The notes beneath the pieces were generated by a model. It was not told where the DNA came from. It saw only the letters and a list, made by a program, of their open reading frames with translations, and made no database searches. This document shows, one piece after another, positions 1-6,719 of a stretch of 6,785 nucleotides of DNA (positions are counted from its first letter, which is position 1; each line of letters begins with the position of its first letter). The position numbers were made by a program, and so were the translations under genes. The stretch comes from Mariprofundaceae bacterium (GTDB lineage Bacteria; Pseudomonadota; Zetaproteobacteria; Mariprofundales; Mariprofundaceae), in assembly GCA_027035825.1 (NCBI GenBank), contig JALVTX010000194.1, forward strand, positions 1 through 6,785. Direction: 5' to 3'.

Positions 1-732
1 ATCACCGAGCGCACGCGGCTGGTGATGCTCAACTCGCCCTCGAACCCCACCGGCATGGTCTATGACGAGGCCGAGCTGGCGGCGCTGGGCGAGGTCGTCC
101 GCCGCCACCCCCACGTCGCCGTGGCCTGCGACGACATGTACGAGAAGATTCTCTTCGATGGCCGCCGCTTCTTCACCTTCGCGCAGGTCAATCCCGACCT
201 GGCCGAACGCACCATCACGCTGAACGGCGTCTCCAAGGCTTGGTGCATGACCGGCTGGCGCATCGGCTTCTGCACCGGCCCCGAGCACCTGATCCGCGCC
301 ATGACCAAGATCCAGAGCCAGTCCACCTCCAACCCCTGCTCCATCGCCCAGAAGGCGGCGCTGGCGGCGCTCACCGGGCCGGACGACGAGCTGCGCGAGA
401 TGGTGGCGACCTACGAAACCCGCCGCGAGTGGCTGGTAGCGGCGCTGAACGACATCCCCGGCGTGGACTGCCTGACGCCACAAGGCGCGTTCTACGTCTT
501 CCCCGCCATCGGGCCCTGGCTGGGCCGGAAGACGGCGGACGGCCGCGAGCTGGCCGATGACGTGGCCGTCTGCGAATGGCTGCTGGAAGAAGCCGGCGTG
601 GCGCTGGTGCCGGGCACGGCCTTCGGCGCGCCCGGCCATGTGCGCATCTCCTACGCCGTGGACCAGGCCACGCTGGAAGAGGCGGTGAACCGCATCGCCC
701 GCGCCGCGGCCTCGCTGGCCCCGCCGGCATAG
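1..732 (+). CDS. Class I/II PLP-dependent aminotransferase, aspartate aminotransferase-like (5' end outside window)
   Basis: This is the C-terminal part of a fold-type I aminotransferase, a cytosolic enzyme that moves an amino group between an amino acid and a 2-oxo acid using pyridoxal phosphate. The frame is open from base 1, so the N-terminus lies upstream; 243 residues are visible, and family members usually have about 390-400. Visible family motifs are NSPSNPTG (residues 11-18), the cofactor-contacting DDMYE (about 44-48), and GVSKAWCMTGWRIGF, whose lysine (codon 235-237) should form the Schiff base with PLP. FYVFP follows, and HVRISYA near the C-terminus carries the arginine expected to bind the substrate carboxylate. 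These fit the aspartate/aromatic aminotransferase group, but the substrate cannot be fixed without the missing N-terminal half. It stops with TAG 34 bp before dinB. A 5-bp GC hairpin (740-755) lies in that gap without a T-tract, so readthrough into dinB is possible. Confidence 0.93.
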   Translation: MTERTRLVMLNSPSNPTGMVYDEAELAALGEVVRRHPHVAVACDDMYEKILFDGRRFFTFAQVNPDLAERTITLNGVSKAWCMTGWRIGFCTGPEHLIRAMTKIQSQSTSNPCSIAQKAALAALTGPDDELREMVATYETRREWLVAALNDIPGVDCLTPQGAFYVFPAIGPWLGRKTADGRELADDVAVCEWLLEEAGVALVPGTAFGAPGHVRISYAVDQATLEEAVNRIARAAASLAPPA

Positions 733-766
733 CGCCCTGGCGGGGTTCTTCCCGCTCCGAAACGAC

Positions 767-1936
767 ATGACCTCCCGGCGCGTCATCCTGCACGTGGACA
801 TGGACGCCTTCTTCGCCTCGGTGGAGGAGCGCGACCGGCCCGAGCTGGCCGGCAGGCCCGTCATCGTCGGCGGCCGGGCCGAGGCGCGCGGCGTGGTCGC
901 CGCCGCCAGCTATGCCGCGCGCCGCTTCGGCGTGCATAGCGCCATGCCGATGCGCACGGCCCTGCGCCTGTGCCCGGAGGCCGTGGTGATGCCGCCGAGG
1001 CTTCCGCGCTACCGCGAGGTTTCGGCGCGCATCCGCGCCGTGTTCTCGCGCTACACGCCGCTGGTCGAGCCGCTGTCGCTGGACGAAGCCTACCTGGACA
1101 TCACCGAAAGCCTCGGCCTCTTCGGCGGGGCGGAGGCCATCGGCCGCCGCATCAAGGCCGACATCCGCGCCGAGACCGGGCTGACCGCCTCGGTCGGCAT
1201 CGGCCCGAACAAGCTCGCGGCCAAGATTGCCAGCGACCTGGACAAGCCCGACGGATTCGTCGTCGCGCCCGACGACCTCACCGCCTTCCTGGACGCGCTG
1301 CCCGTCTCCCGCCTGCCGGGCGTGGGCCGCGCGGCGCAGGCGAAGCTGGATCGGCTGGGCATTCGTCGCGTCCGCGAGCTGCGGCTGGCGCCCGCATCCC
1401 GGCTGGAAGCCGCCTTCGGCGCGCGCGCCGCCACGCGGCTGGCGGCGCTGGCCCGGGGCGAGGACAACCGGCCCGTCACGTCCGACCGCGAAGCGAAATC
1501 CATCTCGCACGAACGCACCTTCGCCAAGGACGTGGAGGATGCCGGCATCCTGCGCGCCAGCCTGCTGGCGGCCGTGGAGGAGGTGGGTTTCCGGCTGCGC
1601 CGCCTGGGCCGGACGGCCAGCGGCGTGGAACTGAAGCTGCGCTACGACGATTTCCGCACCATCACGCGCCACCGAAAACTCGCCGCGCCGACCGACGCCA
1701 CGGATGCGCTGTGGGGCGCGGCGCGACAACTGCTGGACGCAAGCTGGAGCGGACGCCCCGTGCGGCTCATCGGGATGGGCGTGGACAGGCTGGGCGAGCG
1801 CGTATCGCAGCCGGAGCTGTTCGCCGCGCCGTCGCCCCGCCCCAGGGTGGATGCGGCGGCGGATGCCGTGCGCGAGCGCTTCGGCGCCGGCGTCCTACGC
1901 CGCGCCGCCGCCCTCCAGAAGCGCGACCAGCGCTGA
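767..1936 (+). CDS. dinB: DNA polymerase IV (Y-family translesion polymerase)
   Basis: DinB is the error-prone Y-family polymerase that extends past DNA lesions and distorted primer ends, working with the sliding clamp. At 389 aa it is close to or slightly longer than usual (E. coli 351). Residues 8-20 contain HVDMDAFFASVEE, with catalytic Asp11 and steric-gate Phe16. SLDEAYLDIT (104-113) supplies the other metal ligands, Asp106 and Glu107. SVGIGPNKLAAKIASDLDKP (142-161) is the classic palm/fingers signature, LPGVG (183-187) is the helix-hairpin-helix of the thumb, and the little-finger domain spans about 240-345. QPELF (348-352) resembles a beta-clamp binding motif, followed by a conserved-looking tail with RERFGAG. 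The ATG at 767 gives the expected short N-terminus, although no good Shine-Dalgarno precedes it. The last 14 codons, including the stop, overlap the 3' end of the convergent ligA. No LexA box is evident in the 34-bp gap upstream. Confidence 0.97.
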   Translation: MTSRRVILHVDMDAFFASVEERDRPELAGRPVIVGGRAEARGVVAAASYAARRFGVHSAMPMRTALRLCPEAVVMPPRLPRYREVSARIRAVFSRYTPLVEPLSLDEAYLDITESLGLFGGAEAIGRRIKADIRAETGLTASVGIGPNKLAAKIASDLDKPDGFVVAPDDLTAFLDALPVSRLPGVGRAAQAKLDRLGIRRVRELRLAPASRLEAAFGARAATRLAALARGEDNRPVTSDREAKSISHERTFAKDVEDAGILRASLLAAVEEVGFRLRRLGRTASGVELKLRYDDFRTITRHRKLAAPTDATDALWGAARQLLDASWSGRPVRLIGMGVDRLGERVSQPELFAAPSPRPRVDAAADAVRERFGAGVLRRAAALQKRDQR

Positions 1937-4138
1937 CTCGTCCAGCACCGGCACGCCCAGCTTCTCCGCCCTGGCCAGCTTGGAGCCGGGGTTCTCGCCG
2001 GCAATCACCGCCGTGGTCTTGCGCGATACGCTGGAACTCACCCGCGCGCCCAGCGCCTCCAGCCGCGCCTTGGCCTCATCGCGCGTGAAGCCCAACAGCG
2101 TGCCCGTCAGCACGTAGGTGCGGCCAGCCAGCGGCTTCGGCGCATCGGCATCAGATACCGTTCTTACCTCCGGTCGCACGCCACGCTCGCGCAGCTGATC
2201 AAGCACCTTGCGATTGTGCGGTTCCATGAAGAAATGCAGGAGGCTCACGGCCACCTCCTCGCCAACGCCGGGGATGGACTGGAGATGCCCAAGCACATCA
2301 ATCAGCGGATGCATTTCGCCAGGCAACACCTCTCTTGCCTTATCCGCCCCTTCGCTGAGCTGGCGAATGGCAAACGCGAGTTTTTCAAGCGCGTCGCTCC
2401 TTTTCTTGATGGCGCTGCTCTTCGGAAAAGCCTCGTTGAGCCTGCGGGCATGCTCGTCGTCAAGCCGTCCGGCCAGATCAGCGGCCCGGGTCATTTCCGC
2501 CACGAAATCATCCCAGACCCCAAAGGCCGCCGCGATCTCCCGGCTGACGACCGCGCCCACATGCGGAATGCCGAGCGCGAACAATGCGCGCTCGAAGGGG
2601 CGATGCTTCGACGTTTCAAGCGCTTCCCGCAAGGCGGTCACTTTCTTCGGCCCGAACCCTTCCCAACTTTCGATTTCGTCAAAGGGAAGCGCGTAAACAT
2701 CGGCAATGCTGGAGACCAGACCACGCTCGACGAGCAAGCTGGCCAGCCGATCGCCCAAGCCCTCGATGTCCATCGCGCCGCGGCTCGCGAAGTGAATCAG
2801 CCGCTCCACCAGCTGGGCAGGGCACGACAATCCGCCCGAACACCGGATGACGGCCTCGTCCTCCTCCCGATAGACCAAGGCCCCGCATGCCGGGCAACGC
2901 GCTGGTGGCTCCACAACCGGGCCCTCACCCGGTTCGACCACATCGGCCACCTCGGGAATCACATCACCCGCGCGCCGGACGAGGATACGGGCGCCGATCC
3001 TGACATTCAGCCGCGCAATCTGATCGGGGTTGTGCAGCGAGGCGCGCGAGACCGTCGCGCCGGCCAGCCTCACCGGCTCGAACTCGGCCACCGGCGTGAT
3101 CGCGCCAGTGCGCCCCACCTGCCAGACGACACGCCGGAGCACCGTCGTTTTCTCGTCCGCGGGAAACTTGTGCGCGATGGCCCAGTTCGGGTGATGCTCG
3201 GTTCCTCCGATCCGCCGCTGCTGGTCAAAGCGGTCCACCTTGTAAACCACGCCGTCGATTTCATAGGGATAGTGCTCGCGCCGGCGGAGCAAGTCGCGAT
3301 AGAAATCCAGCAGTTCGGTCACGTCGGCGCATGCCCTCCATTCCTGCACCGGCAGCCCGAGCCGTTCGCAGACCCGCAGCAAACTGGACTGGCTATCCGC
3401 CAGCCGGTCGCCGCCCACTCCAGCTGCATAGGCGAAGAAACGCAGGCCGTGCCGCTCGGTCACGTCCGGATCCTTGTTGCGCAGGCTGCCGCCAGCCGCA
3501 TTGCGCGGCTTGGAGAACAGTTTCTCCCCTTCCCTGATGCGCGCTTCGTTGAGCGCATCGAACACGGCCGTCGGCATATACACCTCGCCGCGAATCTCCA
3601 GCAACTCGATTTCCGTGGCGGGCGAGGGAAGTTCAGCCGGAATGTCCGCGATGCGCCGGGCATTCGGCGTCACGTCCTCGCCGGTCACGCCATCACCACG
3701 CGTGGCGGCCAGCTCCAGCACGCCGAAGCGGTAGCAGAGATTCACGGCCAGGCCATCGATCTTCGGCTCGGCCACAAACGCATGCCGTTCGCCACCGAGT
3801 CTGCGTTCCACATCGTCAACGAACTTCCGAACGTGTTCCTCCCTCATCGCATTGTCCAGCGACAGCATCCGGCTCGGGTGCCGGACGGGACGGAAGGCGG
3901 GCGGCGCGCCCACCGTGCGCGAGGGCGAATCGGGCGGAACGGGTTCGCCCAGGCGTTCCTCAAGCTCGATCAGCCGGCGCTTGAGCGCATCGTATTCCGG
4001 GTCGGAAACAACGGGACGATCAAGCACATAGTAGCGGTAGTTGTGTTCCCGAAGTTCGGCGCGCAGCCGCTCAATCTCGGCGCGCAGGGCCTCGACGCGT
4101 TCCCCCGCCTGGTTCCCGCTCAGCCTTCCCTCCCCCAA
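1895..4138 (-). CDS. ligA: NAD-dependent DNA ligase LigA, with an enlarged HhH domain
   Basis: LigA seals nicks in duplex DNA using NAD+ and is normally essential for replication and repair. At 747 aa it is longer than the typical ~670 (E. coli 671). Domains in order: Ia with HNYRYYVLD and DPEYD (32-50); the adenylation domain with SLDNA (93-97) and EPKIDG (124-129), where Lys126 should be the AMP-accepting lysine; the OB fold (about 325-405); a four-cysteine zinc finger (Cys415, 418, 433, 439); helix-hairpin-helix repeats (about 452-640); and a C-terminal BRCT domain (669-747). Compared from memory with E. coli, about 65 extra residues lie between AAFG (537-540) and SIPGVG (621-626) in the HhH domain. 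The probable start is TTG, since no ATG or GTG lies in frame before the HNYRYY motif. It follows the tlpA-like gene by 10 bp. GC is about 58% in sampled rows, against roughly 65-75% in neighbours, which suggests a different history. All catalytic motifs are intact, so it is probably functional. Confidence 0.96.
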   Translation of the reverse strand: MGEGRLSGNQAGERVEALRAEIERLRAELREHNYRYYVLDRPVVSDPEYDALKRRLIELEERLGEPVPPDSPSRTVGAPPAFRPVRHPSRMLSLDNAMREEHVRKFVDDVERRLGGERHAFVAEPKIDGLAVNLCYRFGVLELAATRGDGVTGEDVTPNARRIADIPAELPSPATEIELLEIRGEVYMPTAVFDALNEARIREGEKLFSKPRNAAGGSLRNKDPDVTERHGLRFFAYAAGVGGDRLADSQSSLLRVCERLGLPVQEWRACADVTELLDFYRDLLRRREHYPYEIDGVVYKVDRFDQQRRIGGTEHHPNWAIAHKFPADEKTTVLRRVVWQVGRTGAITPVAEFEPVRLAGATVSRASLHNPDQIARLNVRIGARILVRRAGDVIPEVADVVEPGEGPVVEPPARCPACGALVYREEDEAVIRCSGGLSCPAQLVERLIHFASRGAMDIEGLGDRLASLLVERGLVSSIADVYALPFDEIESWEGFGPKKVTALREALETSKHRPFERALFALGIPHVGAVVSREIAAAFGVWDDFVAEMTRAADLAGRLDDEHARRLNEAFPKSSAIKKRSDALEKLAFAIRQLSEGADKAREVLPGEMHPLIDVLGHLQSIPGVGEEVAVSLLHFFMEPHNRKVLDQLRERGVRPEVRTVSDADAPKPLAGRTYVLTGTLLGFTRDEAKARLEALGARVSSSVSRKTTAVIAGENPGSKLARAEKLGVPVLDESALVALLEGGGAA

Positions 4139-4146
4139 TGGCCGGG

Positions 4147-4150
4147 CCTT
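4147..4150 (-). promoter_or_regulatory. Weak ribosome binding site supporting the TTG start of ligA
   Basis: On the - strand AAGG sits 8 nt before the TTG codon at 4138-4136 and overlaps the TAA stop of the upstream thioredoxin-like gene, an arrangement that allows coupled translation. A stronger purine run (GGGGGAGGG) lies just inside the TTG start, but no ATG or GTG follows it in the ligA frame before the conserved N-terminal motif. TTG is therefore the best choice by elimination. Confidence 0.45.
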
Positions 4151-4670
4151 ATCCCTTGGGCTTCTCGATGAGCATGGCCTGCAACGCCTTCACCACGACG
4201 GGATCCATCCAGTTCATCATCCCGATCACGTGCGTGCGCACCCTGCCCGTGCGGTCAATGATGAAGGTCTCGGGATAGCGATAGACCCCGTAGCGATGCG
4301 ACACGCTGGCATCGGCGTCGTGCAGCACCTCGAACGGAATGCCGTACTCGCGCACGAAGCCCGTCAGGTCGCTCAGGTTCCTGTCCACGGAGACGGCCAC
4401 CACCTTCAGGCCGTGATCCTTCAGGCGCTGATAGAGACTGACCATCGAGGGCATTTCCTGCCGGCAGGGCGGGCACCACGTGGCCCAGAAGTTGAGCAGC
4501 ACCACCTCGCCCTTGGGCAGGCCGCGGGCGACCCCGTTCAAGTCCTTGAGCATGAAGTCAGGCGCCACCGCGCCTTCCTCCACCTTGGTCGGGGCGTCCG
4601 GCAGGTAATGCCATGCTCCCAGGCCCACGGCGACCAGCAGGCCCGCCGCGGCCACCCAACGCTTCCACAT
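4149..4670 (-). CDS. TlpA/ResA-type thioredoxin-like protein, membrane-anchored or periplasmic
   Basis: This 173-aa protein is probably a thiol-disulfide oxidoreductase facing the periplasm. Residues 5-22 form a hydrophobic N-terminal segment (AAAGLLVAVGLGAW) that could be an uncleaved anchor or a signal sequence. The thioredoxin-fold domain follows: GAVAPDFMLKDLNG (33-46) is the usual AhpC-TSA/Redoxin entry, LLNFWATWCPPC (58-69) holds the redox pair Cys66/Cys69, and the presumed cis-proline is Pro133 in YRYPETFIID. These features match the TlpA/ResA/CcmG family. The CPPC active site differs from E. coli CcmG (CPTC), and no cytochrome c maturation genes are nearby, so the partner is unknown. 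The ATG at 4670 is preceded by GGGAGGAG with 7 nt spacing. The gene lies 18 bp after mucD and 10 bp before ligA, so co-transcription with both is likely. A role in handling disulfides of envelope proteins alongside MucD is inferred from context only. Confidence 0.9.
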   Translation of the reverse strand: MWKRWVAAAGLLVAVGLGAWHYLPDAPTKVEEGAVAPDFMLKDLNGVARGLPKGEVVLLNFWATWCPPCRQEMPSMVSLYQRLKDHGLKVVAVSVDRNLSDLTGFVREYGIPFEVLHDADASVSHRYGVYRYPETFIIDRTGRVRTHVIGMMNWMDPVVVKALQAMLIEKPKG

Positions 4671-4688
4671 CCTCGCTCTCCTCCCGCG

Positions 4689-6107
4689 TCAGCGGCGCGG
4701 TTCGCGCGGCAGACGGATGACGAAGAACATGATGTTGCCGTGCCGATCCAGCAGCAGCTGCACCACGTCGCCCGGCTTGAAGCGACGCGCCATGCGGCTG
4801 AACTGCCGGAGGTTGGCCACCGGCTTGCGGTTGACCTGGTAGATCACGTCGCCCGGCTCGATGCCGGCGAAGGCCGCCGGCGAGCCCGGCTGCACCTGCT
4901 CCACCACCACGCCCTGCTTCACGCGCGCGTGCAGTTTCCCGGCCGTGTCCTTGTCCAGGTCGCGCAGCATCAGGCCCAGTTTCGGCTGCTGCCTTTCGCG
5001 CTTGCCGCCGGCGGCGGCCGTCTCGGCCATCTTCTCCACCGTCACCACCAGCGTCATCGGCCTGCCGTCGCGAATCAGCCCGATGCTCACCTTGTCCCCC
5101 GGCTTGTGCTGGGCGATGCGAATCGGCAGATCGTGCATGTGCTGGATGGGGCGGCCGTCCACGGCGACGATGACATCGCCGGGCTTGATGCCGGCCTTGT
5201 CCGCCGCCGAGCCGTTGATGACCTGCCGCACCAGCGCCCCGTTGCGGTTCTTCAGCTTCAGCGCCTGCTGCGTGGCCTTGTCCACCTCGGCGATGTACAC
5301 GCCCAGCCGCGCCCGCGTCACGTGCCCGGTGCGGCGTAGCTCCTCGATGACCGGCCGCGCCAGGTTGATGGGAATGGCGAAGCCGATGCCCAGGTTGCCG
5401 CCGCTGCGCGAGTAAATGGCCGTGTTGATGCCCACGACCTCGCCCTTGACGTTGAACAGCGGCCCGCCGGAGTTGCCCGGATTGATGGCCGCGTCGGTCT
5501 GGATGAAGTTGTCATAGGGCCCGGCGCCGATCACTCGTCCCTTGGCGGAAATGATGCCGGCGGTCACCGTCTGCTCCAGGCCAAACGGATTGCCGATGGC
5601 CACCACCCAGTCGCCCACGCGGGCGCGGTCGGAATCGCCCAGGCGCACTGTTTGCAGGCCCCTGGCCTTGATCTTGAGCAGCGCCACGTCGAGCTTGTCG
5701 TCGGTGCCGATGAGCCTGGCCTTGTATTCCTTGCCGCTCTTGAGCTTGACGACGATCTCGTCCGCGCCCTCGATCACGTGATTGTTGGTGACGATATAAC
5801 CATCGGACGAAATGATGAAGCCGGTGCCCAGCGCATGCCGCTCCTGCGGCGGGATGGGCATGTTCTTGAAGAAATCGTGAAAGAACTGGTCGAACGGCGA
5901 ACCCTCGGGGAAGCCGAAGCCCGGCGGCAGGCCGGGACGCCCGCGCACCACCTGCGTGGTGCTGATGTTGACCACGGCCGGCGCCTGGGCCGCGGCCAGG
6001 TCGGCGAAGCTGTCGGGAATGGCGCGCGCCGGCGTGGCGACGGCCAGCATCGCCGCCAGCATCAGGATACGGGGAAACATCCGGGGAAACATGGGGGCCT
6101 TCGTCAC
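4689..6107 (-). CDS. mucD: Periplasmic serine protease/chaperone of the DegP/DegQ/MucD (HtrA) family
   Basis: HtrA-type protein of 472 aa that degrades or refolds misfolded envelope proteins in the periplasm. A signal peptide is visible: basic start, hydrophobic core (about 14-25), and a likely cleavage after ATPARA (residue 29). The trypsin-like domain carries the triad His110 (TNNHVI), Asp140 (LDVALL) and Ser213 (GNSGGP). Two PDZ domains follow: residues about 266-358, starting near ARLGVY, and about 376-465, starting near KLGLML. The linker after the N-terminal strand is short, without the long Q-rich loop of E. coli DegP, and the length matches MucD (474 aa in Pseudomonas, from memory). 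The GTG at 6107 was chosen because AAGGAG lies 7 nt upstream; ATG at 6092 or 6080 would still leave a signal peptide. The frame stays open far upstream into rseC, but that part is a shadow. The position after rseC mirrors mucC-mucD and supports envelope-stress control, which cannot be seen directly here. Confidence 0.96.
   Translation of the reverse strand: MTKAPMFPRMFPRILMLAAMLAVATPARAIPDSFADLAAAQAPAVVNISTTQVVRGRPGLPPGFGFPEGSPFDQFFHDFFKNMPIPPQERHALGTGFIISSDGYIVTNNHVIEGADEIVVKLKSGKEYKARLIGTDDKLDVALLKIKARGLQTVRLGDSDRARVGDWVVAIGNPFGLEQTVTAGIISAKGRVIGAGPYDNFIQTDAAINPGNSGGPLFNVKGEVVGINTAIYSRSGGNLGIGFAIPINLARPVIEELRRTGHVTRARLGVYIAEVDKATQQALKLKNRNGALVRQVINGSAADKAGIKPGDVIVAVDGRPIQHMHDLPIRIAQHKPGDKVSIGLIRDGRPMTLVVTVEKMAETAAAGGKRERQQPKLGLMLRDLDKDTAGKLHARVKQGVVVEQVQPGSPAAFAGIEPGDVIYQVNRKPVANLRQFSRMARRFKPGDVVQLLLDRHGNIMFFVIRLPREPRR
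6069..6092 (-). repeat. 12-bp tandem duplication in the mucD signal-peptide region
   Basis: On the - strand ATGTTTCCCCGG is followed directly by ATGTTTCCCCGT, a tandem pair with 11 of 12 bases identical. It encodes MFPR twice (residues 6-13). It keeps frame, lengthens the basic N-terminal region of the signal peptide, and supplies two extra potential ATG start codons. It looks like a recent slippage or duplication event. Confidence 0.85.
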
Positions 6108-6114
6108 GTTCACG

Positions 6115-6120
6115 CTCCTT
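6115..6120 (-). promoter_or_regulatory. Ribosome binding site that fixes the GTG start of mucD
   Basis: AAGGAG on the - strand lies 7 nt before the GTG at 6107-6105. A second GTG at 6113-6111 is only 1 nt from the motif and so too close. The first ATG (6092) has only GAAGG about 5 nt upstream. The GTG at 6107 is thus the best-supported start. Confidence 0.7.
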
Positions 6121-6144
6121 CGTTCGCATGGATTGCCAGAAATC

Positions 6145-6167
6145 GCGGCGGCCATTCTGGCCGCCGC
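6145..6167. other. Perfect 9-bp GC inverted repeat between rseC and mucD
   Basis: The arms GCGGCGGCC (6145-6153) and GGCCGCCGC (6159-6167) are exact reverse complements around a 5-base spacer. An extra A-T pair can reduce the loop to 3 bases. It lies in the 106-bp gap, 38 bp upstream of the mucD start. Neither strand has a T-tract after the stem, so it is not a standard intrinsic terminator. It could attenuate readthrough from rseC, stabilise an mRNA end, or bind a protein; the sequence does not decide. The remainder of the gap contains a short AT-rich stretch (6171-6190) and no gene. Confidence 0.6.
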
Positions 6168-6213
6168 CGGATGAAAAACAAATGAATAAATCCGCCCGAG
6201 CGCTGCGGGAATG

Positions 6214-6717
6214 TCAGCGCCGCCCAGCGGCTGCATCCGGCATGGACGAATCCGGCGCGGTCGCCAGCACGCGCACGATGCGCGCATCATCCAGCGCCGC
6301 GGCCTTTGTCGCCCGTTGCCCCCCCCTGGCGCGGGCGTGGCGGATGCGCATGTAGCCCAGCGTGGCGGCCATGCCGCCCAAGGCCGCCAGCGCCGCCCAG
6401 GCATCGGCATGGAGGGCGCCCCACCGCCGCGCCAGGGCCAGCGCCAGGAAACCGGCAACGAAAAACCCCGCCATCGGCGCGCCATACAGTCTCGCCGCCG
6501 CGCGAAGCAGCGCGCCCTCGGGCGCTTCCACCGTCACCACGTCGCCCACGCGCGCGCCAGCCTGGTTGAACACCCACATCTCGGCCGTGCGCTGTCGCCA
6601 CGAACCCAGCGTGCCGCAGGCGGACTGGCCGGCGCAGTCCCCGCAGGCCGAGGCGCGTCGCGCGCGCACCAGCGCCATCCCGCCCTTCACCGCGATCACC
6701 GTGGCCGTCTGTTCCAT
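6214..6717 (-). CDS. rseC: RseC/MucC-family inner-membrane protein (SoxR-reducing system/sigma-E cluster)
   Basis: RseC proteins are small inner-membrane proteins encoded with the sigma-E regulators; in E. coli RseC is also tied to the Rsx/SoxR-reducing system. The 167-aa product shows the family plan. A short N-terminal domain carries the cysteine cluster ACGDCAGQSACG (Cys25, Cys28, Cys34; spacing C-x2-C-x5-C as I recall it in E. coli RseC). Then comes VGDVVTVEAPEGALLRAA (57-74), two hydrophobic membrane segments (about 78-97 and 105-123), and a basic, poorly conserved tail. The ATG at 6717 was chosen because GAGGTGA precedes it; a GTG at 6723 would add two residues. The cysteines suggest a metal or redox centre, which is inference. 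No rseA, rseB or rpoE is visible before the window edge, about 60 bp upstream. mucD follows after 106 bp in the same orientation. Confidence 0.88.
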   Translation of the reverse strand: MEQTATVIAVKGGMALVRARRASACGDCAGQSACGTLGSWRQRTAEMWVFNQAGARVGDVVTVEAPEGALLRAAARLYGAPMAGFFVAGFLALALARRWGALHADAWAALAALGGMAATLGYMRIRHARARGGQRATKAAALDDARIVRVLATAPDSSMPDAAAGRR

Positions 6718-6719
6718 GC

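Noticed and set aside
740..755. A small GC hairpin between the aminotransferase and dinB as a terminator
   Set aside because: The stem is only 5 bp and is followed by TCCGAAACG, not a T-tract, so it cannot be called a terminator.
371..1729. A 452-codon open frame on the - strand opposite dinB and the aminotransferase end
   Set aside because: It is codon-aligned with dinB in the same way. Its product is a low-complexity Arg/Gly/Ala-rich sequence typical of shadow frames, and dinB is unmistakable on the other strand.
970..2088. A 372-codon + strand frame overlapping dinB out of frame
   Set aside because: Its product is dominated by Arg, Ala, Gly and Pro, as expected from a shifted frame of high-GC coding DNA, and dinB fully explains this stretch.
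2216..4171. A 651-codon open frame on the + strand opposite ligA
   Set aside because: It lies codon-aligned opposite ligA (second positions coincide), so its stops would need TTA, CTA or TCA codons in ligA, which are rare in GC-rich genes. Its translation shows no family motif, while ligA shows all the ligase motifs.
4041..5339. A 432-codon open frame on the + strand opposite mucD, the thioredoxin-like gene and the ligA start
   Set aside because: It is codon-aligned with mucD and spans three real genes. Its translation is rich in His, Arg and Ala with no recognisable domain.
6154..6185. A possible sigma-70 promoter for mucD (TTGTTT, 16 bp, CAGAAT on the - strand)
   Set aside because: Only 3 and 4 of 6 consensus bases match, and the -10 lies within the hairpin. 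No sigma-E type GGAACTT...TCTGA pair was seen either.
6108..6485. An N-terminal extension of the mucD frame by 126 residues into rseC
   Set aside because: The extra part is an Arg/Trp-rich shadow of rseC and would precede the signal peptide. A good ribosome binding site supports the GTG at 6107 instead.
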